Assembly: GCF_000238335.3 (NCBI RefSeq) | Contig: NZ_AHCB03000012.1 | Location: 1 to 64,000 of the forward strand | Source: Pseudoalteromonas marina | GTDB lineage: Bacteria; Pseudomonadota; Gammaproteobacteria; Enterobacterales; Alteromonadaceae | Length of the DNA stretch: 64,000 bases | Direction of reading: 5' to 3' | Shown here: positions 54,650 through 62,609 of the stretch, in pieces | How the letters are laid out: every line of letters begins with the position of its first letter | Numbering within the stretch: the stretch's first letter is position 1 | The notes under the pieces: generated by a model | The model's database searches: none | What the model was told of the DNA's origin: nothing | The model's input: only the letters and a program-made list of their open reading frames with translations | Position numbers and translations under genes: made by a program

Positions 54650-56241
54650 AAGACAGCTTTTTTAGGTCGATGACCTGGCTACATACATGGGTGGGCTTAC
54701 TTACCTGTTGGATTATTTACGTAATATTTTTTGCAGGCACAGCGAGCTTTTTTAGAGACGAAATAAACCTTTGGAATCAGCCGGCTATACACAATGTGCA
54801 AGCCCAAACAGACAGAGTGGCCGCGCAAAGGCAGCAAATTATTAAGGGCTTTGATTATTTAAATCAGCACGCTGCAAACTCCCCTAGTTGGCGTATTACC
54901 TTGCCCGAAGAGCGAATACCGTATTTAGTATATGGCTATGCAAAACCTAAAGAGCCAGGGCAGCGCCGCAGCCAGTTTGTAAATACCCAATTAAACCCAA
55001 ACACCATGCAAGCGCTGCCCGCTTTTGTTGAAACCAAAGGCGGTAACTTTTTTTATCGCTTGCATTATCAGCTTTATTATTTAGATGCCATAACAGGTCG
55101 CTGGGTGGTGTGTTTTGCCAGCTTTTTTATGCTGCTGGCAATAATTTCGGGCGTGGTTATTCATAAGCGCATATTTAAAGATATGTTTACCTTTAGGCGC
55201 AATAAAGGGACTCGTAGCTGGTTAGATGCGCATAATTTAAGCTCGGTACTTGCCCTACCGTTTCATTTAATGATTACCTACACAGGCATCATTACGCTTA
55301 TATTTATGTTGTTCCCCTACCCTGCGTTAACGACTTACGACAAGGGTATGCGTGGCTTTTTTAACGATGTAACACCTAGCAATAACGTGACTAATAACGC
55401 CCAAGGCAGTGCAGAATTGCTCCCTATAAACACTATTTTGGATCAAGTTTATACTAAGTGGCCTAGTGCAGATATTACGCGTGTTCAGGTTAGTAAACCG
55501 AATATGGCCGCTTCAACAGTAACGGTATTGGTAAGCCCTGCAAAGGCGCTTCGCGATCAATCTCCGCGGCTTTTGTTTAGTGGCGCTACCGGCAAATTAG
55601 TTGCACAAACTGATGACGAACTTAGCAGTAGTAAAGCACTTTATGAATCACTTAACTCTATGCATACAGGGCGCTTTGCTACGCCTTTACTGCGCTGGTT
55701 ATACGTACTTGGCGGTATTGCAGGCTGCGTAATGATTGGCTCTGGCTGCATAATGTGGGCTAAACGCATACGCGAGCGTAATAAGGGCAAAGCCTCATTT
55801 GGCTTACAATTAGTCGAAGGTTTAAACATTGCCACTATTATGGGATTACCACTGGCTACTTGCGCCTTTTTTATTGCCAATAGATTACTTAGTCCAACCG
55901 TAGCCGGACGTGGTGAAAAAGAAGTTACAGTGTTCTTTTTAGCATGGTTAGTGGTTGCCCTTATGGCACTTTTAAAGCGCGATAGGCTGCTATGGCGTGT
56001 AATGGCTGCCATAAATGCCCTCGCGTGTTTAAGTGTACCGGCAATAAATGCGCTCACCACACAGGGCAATATAGTGAGCTACTTACTTAATAAACAATGG
56101 GCTTTGTTTATTTTCGATGCGGTATTTTTACTGTTTAGCATACTGTTTTTAGTACAAACCGAAAAATTACGTACTGCTTCTAGCGCTTCTAAAAAAACAG
56201 CTAATAACCTAACCAATAATAAAAAGAGGCAAAAAGCATGA
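54646..56241 (+). CDS. PepSY-associated TM-helix protein, iron reductase-like
   Basis: 531 aa, PepSY_TM family, with four core transmembrane segments and a large periplasmic PepSY part. The signature MTWLHTWVGLLTCWIIYVIF at the start, the histidines in HYQLYYLDAITGRW and DAHNLSSVLALPFHLMITYTG, and the SMHTGRF segment are typical. Members are thought to be heme-bearing ferric-siderophore reductases (family inference). It starts within the stop of the DUF3649 gene and ends overlapping the DUF3325 start, so the three are translationally coupled. Confidence 0.88.
   Translation: MKDSFFRSMTWLHTWVGLLTCWIIYVIFFAGTASFFRDEINLWNQPAIHNVQAQTDRVAAQRQQIIKGFDYLNQHAANSPSWRITLPEERIPYLVYGYAKPKEPGQRRSQFVNTQLNPNTMQALPAFVETKGGNFFYRLHYQLYYLDAITGRWVVCFASFFMLLAIISGVVIHKRIFKDMFTFRRNKGTRSWLDAHNLSSVLALPFHLMITYTGIITLIFMLFPYPALTTYDKGMRGFFNDVTPSNNVTNNAQGSAELLPINTILDQVYTKWPSADITRVQVSKPNMAASTVTVLVSPAKALRDQSPRLLFSGATGKLVAQTDDELSSSKALYESLNSMHTGRFATPLLRWLYVLGGIAGCVMIGSGCIMWAKRIRERNKGKASFGLQLVEGLNIATIMGLPLATCAFFIANRLLSPTVAGRGEKEVTVFFLAWLVVALMALLKRDRLLWRVMAAINALACLSVPAINALTTQGNIVSYLLNKQWALFIFDAVFLLFSILFLVQTEKLRTASSASKKTANNLTNNKKRQKA
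55441..55458 (-). promoter_or_regulatory. near match to 18-bp motif inside PepSY gene
   Basis: On minus CTTAGTATAAACTTGATC, one mismatch (position 8) from the consensus. It lies between the better sites at 54583 and 56375. Confidence 0.5.
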
Positions 56242-56579
56242 TTGATTTACTTAGCTTTAGCCTCTGTTTGTTTGCTTTTAATGGTTTTGCTTTGGCAAAA
56301 CCAGTGCATTTTAAAACAGTGTTTACAACGCGTCCCTCTAATCTGCAAAGTAATTTGCTGCTAATAGTTGCTTGGATCAGTATTTTACTAAGTTTATTGT
56401 TCTGTGTTGTTACGCAGCAAGGATATGGAGCTTTACTGTTTTGTGGTTATATGGGGTTAAGTGTATTAATTATAACGATTTTTTATAATTTTATAGAAAA
56501 GTTGATTAAGCCATTTAGCTTTTTAAATATGCTACTGATTGGCTTATCAGGGCTATTACTGGCAGTAGACTCACTTTAG
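56238..56579 (+). CDS. DUF3325-like membrane protein
   Basis: 113 aa, four hydrophobic segments. It is the third member of the DUF3649/PepSY/DUF3325 iron-uptake trio; the start overlaps the previous stop by 4 bp (ATGA). It carries an 18-bp motif in its middle (also read as WISILLS), and the last base of its TAG stop is the first base of another motif copy, the same arrangement as at the end of parB. Confidence 0.75.
   Translation: MIDLLSFSLCLFAFNGFALAKPVHFKTVFTTRPSNLQSNLLLIVAWISILLSLLFCVVTQQGYGALLFCGYMGLSVLIITIFYNFIEKLIKPFSFLNMLLIGLSGLLLAVDSL
56375..56392 (-). promoter_or_regulatory. 18-bp motif inside DUF3325 gene
   Basis: On minus CTTAGTAAAATACTGATC, identical to the copy at 54583. On plus it encodes WISILLS. 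Confidence 0.75.
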
Positions 56580-56596
56580 TTAGTAAAAATATGATC
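56579..56596 (+). promoter_or_regulatory. 18-bp motif after DUF3325 stop codon
   Basis: GTTAGTAAAAATATGATC, full consensus. The first G is the last base of the TAG stop, just as at the parB end. Confidence 0.8.
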
Positions 56597-56620
56597 CAAA
56601 AAAAGCCATTAATTTTAGGC

Positions 56621-56703
56621 AAAAAAAATGGCAAGCTATAAAGCTTGCCAACAATAGGGGGGATATTCAGTATGTCCAACACTTGCATGTCTCGTTGCAA
56701 GTG
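56621..56703 (-). ncRNA. candidate small RNA with two hairpins
   Basis: On minus a possible -10 TATATT (56709-56714) precedes a ~83-nt unit with hairpin CACTTGCA / TGCAAGTG (56680-56703), an unpaired stretch containing CCCCCC, then terminator TGGCAAGCT-TTAT-AGCTTGCCA (56629-56650) and eight T's. No good -35 seen. It could also be just the terminator of the lipocalin transcript, whose stop lies 115 bp upstream; the extra hairpin and C-rich segment favour an RNA gene or a 3'-end derived RNA. Confidence 0.5.
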
Positions 56704-56817
56704 CAGCTAATATAGCCCGAACATATTTAACTTACCTTACAGTAAGATGATCGTTTTATTACAGCTGTAACAATCATTAGCACAACAACTGTAAAGCCCC
56801 TTTACATCGCTAAATAA

Positions 56818-57339
56818 CTACTGTTTAACCCAAATAATTTGTTCTGTAGCAAAGCCTAGTTTGTTTGCTTTAGCTATAAAATGCTGTTTAAGCTTGTCAC
56901 TCACGGTAGGTGTACGTGATAAAAACCATAAATAATCACGGTTATAACTTGTAATAAATGCATATTGGTAGTCGTCTTGGTCTAATTCAAAAATTACGTA
57001 AGCACCATAAAATGGGCCAAAAAACGAGACTTTAAAATGGCCTGTGTCAGTCCCTTCTACAAATTTTGCTAAGCCTTCTGCTTCATCCCACTTTTGCTCT
57101 TTAGTTATGAAACCTTTGTTGAGCACTTTTACTGTACCATCGTCGTTTACTGTGTAAGTTGCGGTTACTTGCTCCATGCCCTCTTCAAATGAGTGATCTA
57201 GGCGGGCGATTTCGTACCACTTACCTTTGTACTGCTCTAACTCAAAGTTTTTAACGGGGGTAATTCCTTCAGGTGCACTTGTGCAGGCAGAGAGTAAAAA
57301 TAACCCTGTAATAAGTAAAATAGTCGTAATGGCCTTCAT
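56818..57339 (-). CDS. blc: bacterial lipocalin, outer-membrane lipoprotein
   Basis: 173 aa. Lipobox LLSACTS (Cys at residue 19). GKWYEIARLDHSFEEGMEQVTATY is the lipocalin GxW motif region, and YNRDYLWFLSRTP is the third conserved region. Blc binds lysophospholipids or fatty acids and acts in membrane maintenance (family knowledge). AAAGGAGC precedes the ATG. The mature length fits. Confidence 0.93.
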   Translation of the reverse strand: MKAITTILLITGLFLLSACTSAPEGITPVKNFELEQYKGKWYEIARLDHSFEEGMEQVTATYTVNDDGTVKVLNKGFITKEQKWDEAEGLAKFVEGTDTGHFKVSFFGPFYGAYVIFELDQDDYQYAFITSYNRDYLWFLSRTPTVSDKLKQHFIAKANKLGFATEQIIWVKQ

Positions 57340-57459
57340 GAAAGCTCCTTTTTAAATGTGATGCAGTTTGTACGTCTTTAACCAAATAAAGTTTGCTAGC
57401 CGATTAAAATAAATTGCTATAGGATCAGTTAAATACTAGAGCAATTAAAAGATTTAAGC

Positions 57460-57915
57460 ATGAAAATATGGGTAGATGCCGACGCATGCCCTGTGGTAAT
57501 AAAAGAAATACTTTTTAGAGCAGCAGAGCGCACGCAAACACCAACCATTTTAGTGGCTAACCATGCAATGCGCATTCCGCCTTCAAAATTCATAAGCCGC
57601 GTACAGGTTTCGAGCGGGTTTGATGTGGCCGATGACGAAATAGTAAAGCGTGTAGAAAAAGGCGATTTAGTTATTACTGGCGACATACCCCTAGCCAGTG
57701 AAGTTATAGATAACGGTGGTCAAGCACTTAACCCGCGTGGCGAGCTTTACACGCCAGAGAATATTCGCTCGTTATTAAACGTGCGCGACTTTATGGATAC
57801 CATGCGCTCAAGCGGCGTAGAAATGAGTGGCGGGCCACCACCGCTTAGCCAAACCGACCGCCAAAACTTTGCCAATAACCTCGACCGTATTTTAGCGCAA
57901 AAAAAGGCGAGTTAG
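57460..57915 (+). CDS. yaiI: YaiI/YqxD-family (DUF188) protein
   Basis: 151 aa. [38 protein letters not shown] and [14 protein letters not shown] match this conserved PIN/NYN-like nuclease-fold family (acidic residues D7, D9). Activity is unknown. The stop is followed 1 bp later by the GTG of the next gene, so they are co-transcribed. Confidence 0.9.
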   Translation: MKIWVDADACPVVIKEILFRAAERTQTPTILVANHAMRIPPSKFISRVQVSSGFDVADDEIVKRVEKGDLVITGDIPLASEVIDNGGQALNPRGELYTPENIRSLLNVRDFMDTMRSSGVEMSGGPPPLSQTDRQNFANNLDRILAQKKAS

Positions 57916-57916
57916 T

Positions 57917-58459
57917 GTGAGTGAGCTAGCTATTGGCCTAGGTGAGCATGATTTTAATGTAGCCGTGTATGTCGCAAAAGCACCGCCTATGCCCTACTTT
58001 GAAACCCTGCAAAGTGTTGAGCCTGTAATAAACGAGCAAATAAATACCATAAACCAGCACTGTGGTAATGGCTGGCGTAAAGTGTTTAACGTATACGCTA
58101 AAGTATTGTTTGCGCTACCCAGCGAGCATTACAGCTTTGCTAAACAAGCCGATAGCTGGCAAGCGTATCGCGATACATTTTTACTGCAAAAAAACAGTAA
58201 AACAGCGCTGCTATTTAGTGTCCCCATTATTAACGGCACTAATAAAAACCAGCTGCATATTATTGCTGGGCGAACCCATGCTAAGAACTTATTACAGCAA
58301 GGTAAGCTTAATGCGCAATTTAATTGGCTAGACGATGAGTTTGCAATTGATACAACGAATAACATTATTGTGTGCCCGTACTTTGATTACAGGCAGTTAA
58401 GTAATATTAAAATAGCCCGATTAAGCGGGCTTGTAGCTAAGCTTAAAACAGCTAATTAA
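57917..58459 (+). CDS. conserved hypothetical protein
   Basis: 180 aa, starting with GTG 1 bp after the yaiI stop. Mixed alpha/beta with motif-like segments PPMPYFETL, GNGWRKVFNVYAK and NIIVCPYFDYRQL near the C-terminus. No domain recognised with certainty and no signal peptide. Operon position between yaiI and an ACT-domain gene is all that can be said about role. Confidence 0.72.
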   Translation: MSELAIGLGEHDFNVAVYVAKAPPMPYFETLQSVEPVINEQINTINQHCGNGWRKVFNVYAKVLFALPSEHYSFAKQADSWQAYRDTFLLQKNSKTALLFSVPIINGTNKNQLHIIAGRTHAKNLLQQGKLNAQFNWLDDEFAIDTTNNIIVCPYFDYRQLSNIKIARLSGLVAKLKTAN

Positions 58460-58476
58460 AAATGTAAGGAGTCAAC

Positions 58477-58869
58477 ATGGTGGGAATTTTAGAGCTAAAT
58501 ACGTTATTAAAATCAATGAACCCCGAGCTTAAACAGGGTGAATATATATTTTGCTGTTTAGCAGGCGACCTTGCTGACTACGTTCATTTAAACCCGCTTG
58601 CTAGTTACGTTGAAGAAGAAGGCCTAACCCTTATTTTAAATGCAGATACCGCCGATAAAGCCGGTATTACTTACGAAGGTAAATATAATTTAATAACTCT
58701 TAATGTGCATTCAAGTCTGGAGGCTGTTGGTTTAACCGCTGCGGTATCGGCCAAATTAACAGATCATAATATTAGCGCCAATGTAGTGGCTGCGTTTTAT
58801 CACGACCATATTTTTGTACAAACCGATAAAGCGCAGGCGGCGCTATCTGCGCTTAAAGAGATTGGTTAA
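58477..58869 (+). CDS. ACT-domain protein
   Basis: 130 aa. Two ACT-like halves: LELNTLLKSMNPEL and YVEEEGLTLILNADTADKAGI, then LITLNVHSSLEAVGLTAAVSAKL, DHNISANVVAAFYHDHIFVQ. It matches small ACT-domain proteins related to amino-acid-binding regulatory subunits. GTAAGGAG lies upstream of the ATG. Probably the last gene of the yaiI operon. Ligand unknown. Confidence 0.85.
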   Translation: MVGILELNTLLKSMNPELKQGEYIFCCLAGDLADYVHLNPLASYVEEEGLTLILNADTADKAGITYEGKYNLITLNVHSSLEAVGLTAAVSAKLTDHNISANVVAAFYHDHIFVQTDKAQAALSALKEIG

Positions 58870-58940
58870 ACTTAATTTCATTAAAAGTCCTCGGTTCTGG
58901 GTTGTTTAACGTTCAGTAACCGAGCTTTTAATATTTTTAA

Positions 58941-59333
58941 TTACACTATAGATTCAACAATTTTCAATGCTTTAAGTTCGTTTTCGTGGGTTATGCCATC
59001 AGCTTCAATTACTTGCTTAAGAAGCTCTAAAACAAACACCCTCATTGGTTGGTCAATAATGTGCGACATACGGTGTTGAATAAATGACTCTATTTCGTTT
59101 GTTTGCACCGCTGAAACACATTTTTTAGTCATTTCTATTATGTAATTGTCTATTTCTATTGCTGAGTTCCATTCAATTTTTTGTGCCCAAGCACTCACTA
59201 CATTTAGCTCTTCGTCAGCAATAGAACCATCAACAGTGACAAAAAGTAAAGCCAGGTCTAATAACGACTCTTTTTGAAGTTGCTCAACACACACGCCCAT
59301 ATCAAAATTATTTAATAACTGCTCAAACTTCAT
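58941..59333 (-). CDS. TerB-like hypothetical protein
   Basis: 130 aa from ATG 59333 (AAGGAAG upstream). It is helical, with acidic pairs in VTVDGSIADEELNVV and VIEADGITHENELKAL, which is the pattern of TerB/DjlA-type N-terminal domains (D-G-x-I-x-x-x-E metal-binding-like loops, twice). The family is linked to envelope stress and tellurite resistance clusters, but this is a stand-alone gene. Function unproven. Confidence 0.72.
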   Translation of the reverse strand: MKFEQLLNNFDMGVCVEQLQKESLLDLALLFVTVDGSIADEELNVVSAWAQKIEWNSAIEIDNYIIEMTKKCVSAVQTNEIESFIQHRMSHIIDQPMRVFVLELLKQVIEADGITHENELKALKIVESIV

Positions 59334-59461
59334 AGTGCTTCCTTGATGGATAAAAATACTGCTAAAGAGCTTATACCAAAGCACACCAAAAAGTAATTTT
59401 AATGGGTTTGTTTAATTGCAACATTTTGTAAGTAATTAATAATACGAGCCTTGAAGCTAGG

Positions 59462-59908
59462 TTAGCTTTTGATGTTATTTATATTTAAGCAAAAGCTGTC
59501 ATTAGCCGCTTCTAGCTTTACTTTATTTCCTGTTTTTACTCTTACACAGCGAGTACTTTTCGGCAGTTTTTTCTTTTGAATTACAATGAATTCGCCGTTA
59601 TCTACATCGTTAAGTGTGTATTGATATGCTGTGTTACCGCCTTCAAATAATGCCGTAAAAAGCCCGCCAATCAATGCTCCCGCAATTGCACCGCTGATCA
59701 TATCTTCGGTGTTACCATCTAAATCTTCGGCTAAACCAATGCCTGCACCAACCATGATTCCGGCTCCGATTTCTGATGACAGCTTTACCTTTTCAATTGA
59801 TTCGACCGTAGCATAGTAATGCTTAATTATATGACCTTGGTCATCGCGATCAACGCCCTGAGAGGCACAGCCAGACAGTAATAAAAGGGCAATTAAACTT
59901 TTTTTCAT
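59462..59908 (-). CDS. glycine-zipper outer-membrane lipoprotein
   Basis: 148 aa. Lipobox LLLSGCAS (Cys at residue 14). A glycine-zipper region (EIGAGIMVGAGIGLAEDL, ISGAIAGALIGGLFTALFEGG) follows around residues 46-90, as in SlyB/Pcp-like lipoproteins, and a small C-terminal domain with Cys pair (STRCVRV, SFCLN). Probably sits in the outer membrane. Monocistronic. Confidence 0.83.
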   Translation of the reverse strand: MKKSLIALLLLSGCASQGVDRDDQGHIIKHYYATVESIEKVKLSSEIGAGIMVGAGIGLAEDLDGNTEDMISGAIAGALIGGLFTALFEGGNTAYQYTLNDVDNGEFIVIQKKKLPKSTRCVRVKTGNKVKLEAANDSFCLNINNIKS

Positions 59909-60024
59909 GATTATTCTCTGTGTTGGTAATGAGTATAATCATATTCACTAATTAGTAATAAAACTGTGAGAGCTTTGTTTGTACCTGTTAGAAGATGTAA
60001 GAATGTGTAGGAAAAATACGCGCT

Positions 60025-60906
60025 TTATTCAACTACTAACTTTGAAACCACCCATTTATGCAGTGGGTTTTTATTGTAACGTGGATGCCACGCCGCTATT
60101 ACATCAAACGGGGCTGGCAGCTGCTGTAGCTCTATTTTTACCAGTTCGGAGCTTACCGCGCGTGAGGGTAAAAACGCGATGGAGTCGGTGGTTTCTAGGT
60201 ACATAGGCACAATTGAAAAACACGGTGCCGATACAACAACATTGCGCGTTAAATCAAAGCTTTTAAACCAATCGTCAATAGAGCCTTTAAAATTTGGGCG
60301 CGAAGGCGAGGCTATAATGCTTGGGTAACTGGCTATTTGTGCAAGGGTTGGTTTTGTGCCTGCTATTGATGAGTTAGCTGAAGTAACGCAAATATGTTGC
60401 TCCTCAAATAACTTAATAATGGGATAAGTACTTGGGATGTAGTCGGGGAAGGCAATGGCTAAATCAACTTTACCGTTTTCCATTAAATCGTGCAGGCTAT
60501 CGAGTTCAAAGTCTCTTATTATTAATTTTAAATTAGGCGCTTGCTCTCTTAACTCTTTTACAAGCGCTGGCAAAACAACTTGTTGTGCGTAGTCGGTAGC
60601 GGCTATTACAAACGCACCATCAACTGTTTTTGGGTCAAATATTTTAGGCGCTAATAATGCCTGAAAATCGTTTAGCAGCTTGTCTATATCTACCGATAAC
60701 TCTTCTGCATAAGGCGTTGGCACAAAGCCGGTGGTTTTTCTTAAAAACAGCTGGTCGTTAAATACATCACGCAGCTTTTTGAGTTGCTCACTCACAGCTT
60801 GTTGGGTTAAGCCCAATTTACTCGCCGCTTTTGATGCGTTTTGTTCACGAATGAGCGCCTGGAAAATACGCAGCTGTTTTATATCTAGTCTGTCTAACTT
60901 ACTCAT
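60025..60906 (-). CDS. LysR-family regulator of divergent SDR gene
   Basis: 293 aa. LDRLDIKQLRIFQALIREQN, LGLTQQAVSEQLKKLRDVFNDQLF is the helix-turn-helix. The effector domain is PnbR/NodD-like in length. It is divergent from the short SDR-like gene at 61051 with about 145 bp between, in the typical LysR pairing. Confidence 0.9.
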   Translation of the reverse strand: MSKLDRLDIKQLRIFQALIREQNASKAASKLGLTQQAVSEQLKKLRDVFNDQLFLRKTTGFVPTPYAEELSVDIDKLLNDFQALLAPKIFDPKTVDGAFVIAATDYAQQVVLPALVKELREQAPNLKLIIRDFELDSLHDLMENGKVDLAIAFPDYIPSTYPIIKLFEEQHICVTSANSSIAGTKPTLAQIASYPSIIASPSRPNFKGSIDDWFKSFDLTRNVVVSAPCFSIVPMYLETTDSIAFLPSRAVSSELVKIELQQLPAPFDVIAAWHPRYNKNPLHKWVVSKLVVE

Positions 60907-61050
60907 GCCAATGCCTTTGTTGTTTTAGCATTATTAACGTATCACATTACCATTTATTTTTGTATCACTTACATGAAGTGGTTGTTTCTAATTGTCGAAC
61001 TACCCCCTTATTATGCCCCTACACATTAAATTGAATAATTGGAGCAAACA

Positions 61051-61656
61051 ATGAAAACAGTAATTTTAATCGGTGCACTGGGCAAAATGGGTCAAGCGGC
61101 ATTGACCGGTTTATCTAAGCATAAAGTAATTACAGCGGGTCGCTCGGGTGATGTAGATCATATTGTTGATATTACGAGTGAAGCGTCAATTACTGCTTTG
61201 TACGAAAAAGTAGGCCACTTTGATGCCCTAGTAAATACAGTGGGTTTATGCGAATACGAAACCTTTGCTGATATGAGCGAAGAGCAGTGGATGACAACCA
61301 TTATGAGCAAAATGATGGGGCAAATTAACCTTGTACGTATTGGTCAAAAGTACATTGCAGATGAGGGTTCATTTACGCTCATTAGCGGTATTTTAAACGT
61401 TAAACCGATTCCTTTTGCGATTGCCGATGCAACAACAAGCGGCGCAATTGATACATTTGCAAAATGCGTATCACTAGAAATGCCACGTGGCACGCGTATT
61501 AATGTGGTTAACCCTACCGTGCTTGAAGAAGCGTGGGATGTTTACGGCGAAATGATGCCAGGTTTTCAACCCGTGCCAGGCAAGCTTGTAGGTAAAGCGT
61601 TTGAGCGTTCGGTTGATGGCTTTATTACTGGCGAAGTTATTTTTGTAGATGCATAA
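61051..61656 (+). CDS. short-chain dehydrogenase-like protein
   Basis: 201 aa from ATG 61051 (GGAGCAAACA upstream; an ATG-less TTG at 61039 is less likely). Rossmann start ILIGALGKMGQAAL, NTVGLCEYETF, LISGILNVKP. The usual YxxxK is replaced: the position holds AIADATTSGAIDTFAK, so the catalytic Tyr is not evident. It belongs to the small SDR family often controlled by a divergent LysR gene; substrate unknown. Confidence 0.82.
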   Translation: MKTVILIGALGKMGQAALTGLSKHKVITAGRSGDVDHIVDITSEASITALYEKVGHFDALVNTVGLCEYETFADMSEEQWMTTIMSKMMGQINLVRIGQKYIADEGSFTLISGILNVKPIPFAIADATTSGAIDTFAKCVSLEMPRGTRINVVNPTVLEEAWDVYGEMMPGFQPVPGKLVGKAFERSVDGFITGEVIFVDA

Positions 61657-61760
61657 CTACCCGCCATATTGGTGAGTGACGTGGCAAATTAAAACAAATA
61701 AGCGCTCTGCATTAACAGTAACTGCAAAGCGCTTAAATACAGATTTTAATAGGTGATGAA

Positions 61761-61931
61761 ATGAAAAAGTTAATACCCGTATTTGCAATATTATTGGCCG
61801 CAGGCTGTGCCAGTGTAGCACCAAGCTCGCAATATGTTAGCAAGCCAGGTGCCGATTCTAATAAAGAATGTAAAACCATACCGCGCCATAAACATACGGT
61901 TAAATGGTGCAGGCCGCATCCTTCAAGATAA
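61761..61931 (+). CDS. small lipoprotein, 56 aa
   Basis: ATG preceded by AGGTGATGAA. The protein starts MKKLIPVFAILLAAGCASVA with a lipobox (LAAGC, Cys at residue 16), and the 40-residue mature part ends KHTVKWCRPHPSR, basic with two more Cys. It is like small uncharacterised lipoproteins of Pseudoalteromonas. The lipobox and RBS make it a convincing gene despite the short length. Its stop is 1 bp from the end of the convergent methyltransferase gene. Confidence 0.75.
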   Translation: MKKLIPVFAILLAAGCASVAPSSQYVSKPGADSNKECKTIPRHKHTVKWCRPHPSR

Positions 61932-61932
61932 G

Positions 61933-62589
61933 TTAAACAACGTATCCGCTAAAACCAAGCGCTTTAAAATAAAGCTTAGGAATACCGTATTTGCACTCGT
62001 TAAGTAATTCACTTAAGCGCATTCTATCAAGTGGGTAAAACTCACTTTCTAAATTTTGAGCTGTGTAGGCTTGCCCTGCGTCACTTAAGCCTAAATCGGC
62101 ACACACAGTAATTTGTGCTTCGCGCTCAAAGTCGGTTTCGGGTTTCATTAAATCGCTAATAAATAAGTTTGCGCCTTTATTTAAATTAGCTTTAATGTTT
62201 TTGAGTAGCTGCTTTTTGCTGCCGTCGTCTTTTAAAAAGTGCATTACGAGTAGGCATAGCGCCGCATCAGCCTTAGTAGATAGCTTATCGAGCTCGCCTT
62301 CAATAACGTGAACGCGCTTTGCTATGCCGTGCTCTTCAAACGCTTGTTTAGCAATTGCGAGCATATCACTTGAGGTATCTTGCGCGGTAAATTGCCAATT
62401 AGGGTTAAGCGCGGCAAGGGCGAGTATTTCTTTACCTGTACCGGTTCCTACTACTAAAATATGCGCGTTGTCTGCTAACGTAGCGAGTAGTTGTGCATTG
62501 GTAAGTTGGTGTAATAGCTCATAACCAGGTACTAAGCGGGTAATGCGACTATCGTAATGTGTTGCTTGCTCGCCTGTAAATGTTGGCAT
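61933..62589 (-). CDS. class I SAM-dependent methyltransferase
   Basis: 218 aa. The SAM loop is ILVVGTGTGKEILALA, followed by FTAQDTSSDMLAIAKQ (acidic residue at strand 2 end) and ALCLLVMHFLKDDGSKKQLLKNI. It resembles small UbiE/Methyltransf_25-type enzymes of unknown substrate. AAAGGAG precedes the ATG. It follows sbcC by 20 bp in the same direction, so may be co-transcribed with it. Confidence 0.87.
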   Translation of the reverse strand: MPTFTGEQATHYDSRITRLVPGYELLHQLTNAQLLATLADNAHILVVGTGTGKEILALAALNPNWQFTAQDTSSDMLAIAKQAFEEHGIAKRVHVIEGELDKLSTKADAALCLLVMHFLKDDGSKKQLLKNIKANLNKGANLFISDLMKPETDFEREAQITVCADLGLSDAGQAYTAQNLESEFYPLDRMRLSELLNECKYGIPKLYFKALGFSGYVV

Positions 62590-62609
62590 TTTTAACTCCT
62601 TTAATCAGC

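Noticed and set aside
57420..57437. GATCAGTTAAATACTAGA, partial resemblance to the 18-bp motif
   Set aside because: Five mismatches to the consensus, so within chance for AT-rich DNA.
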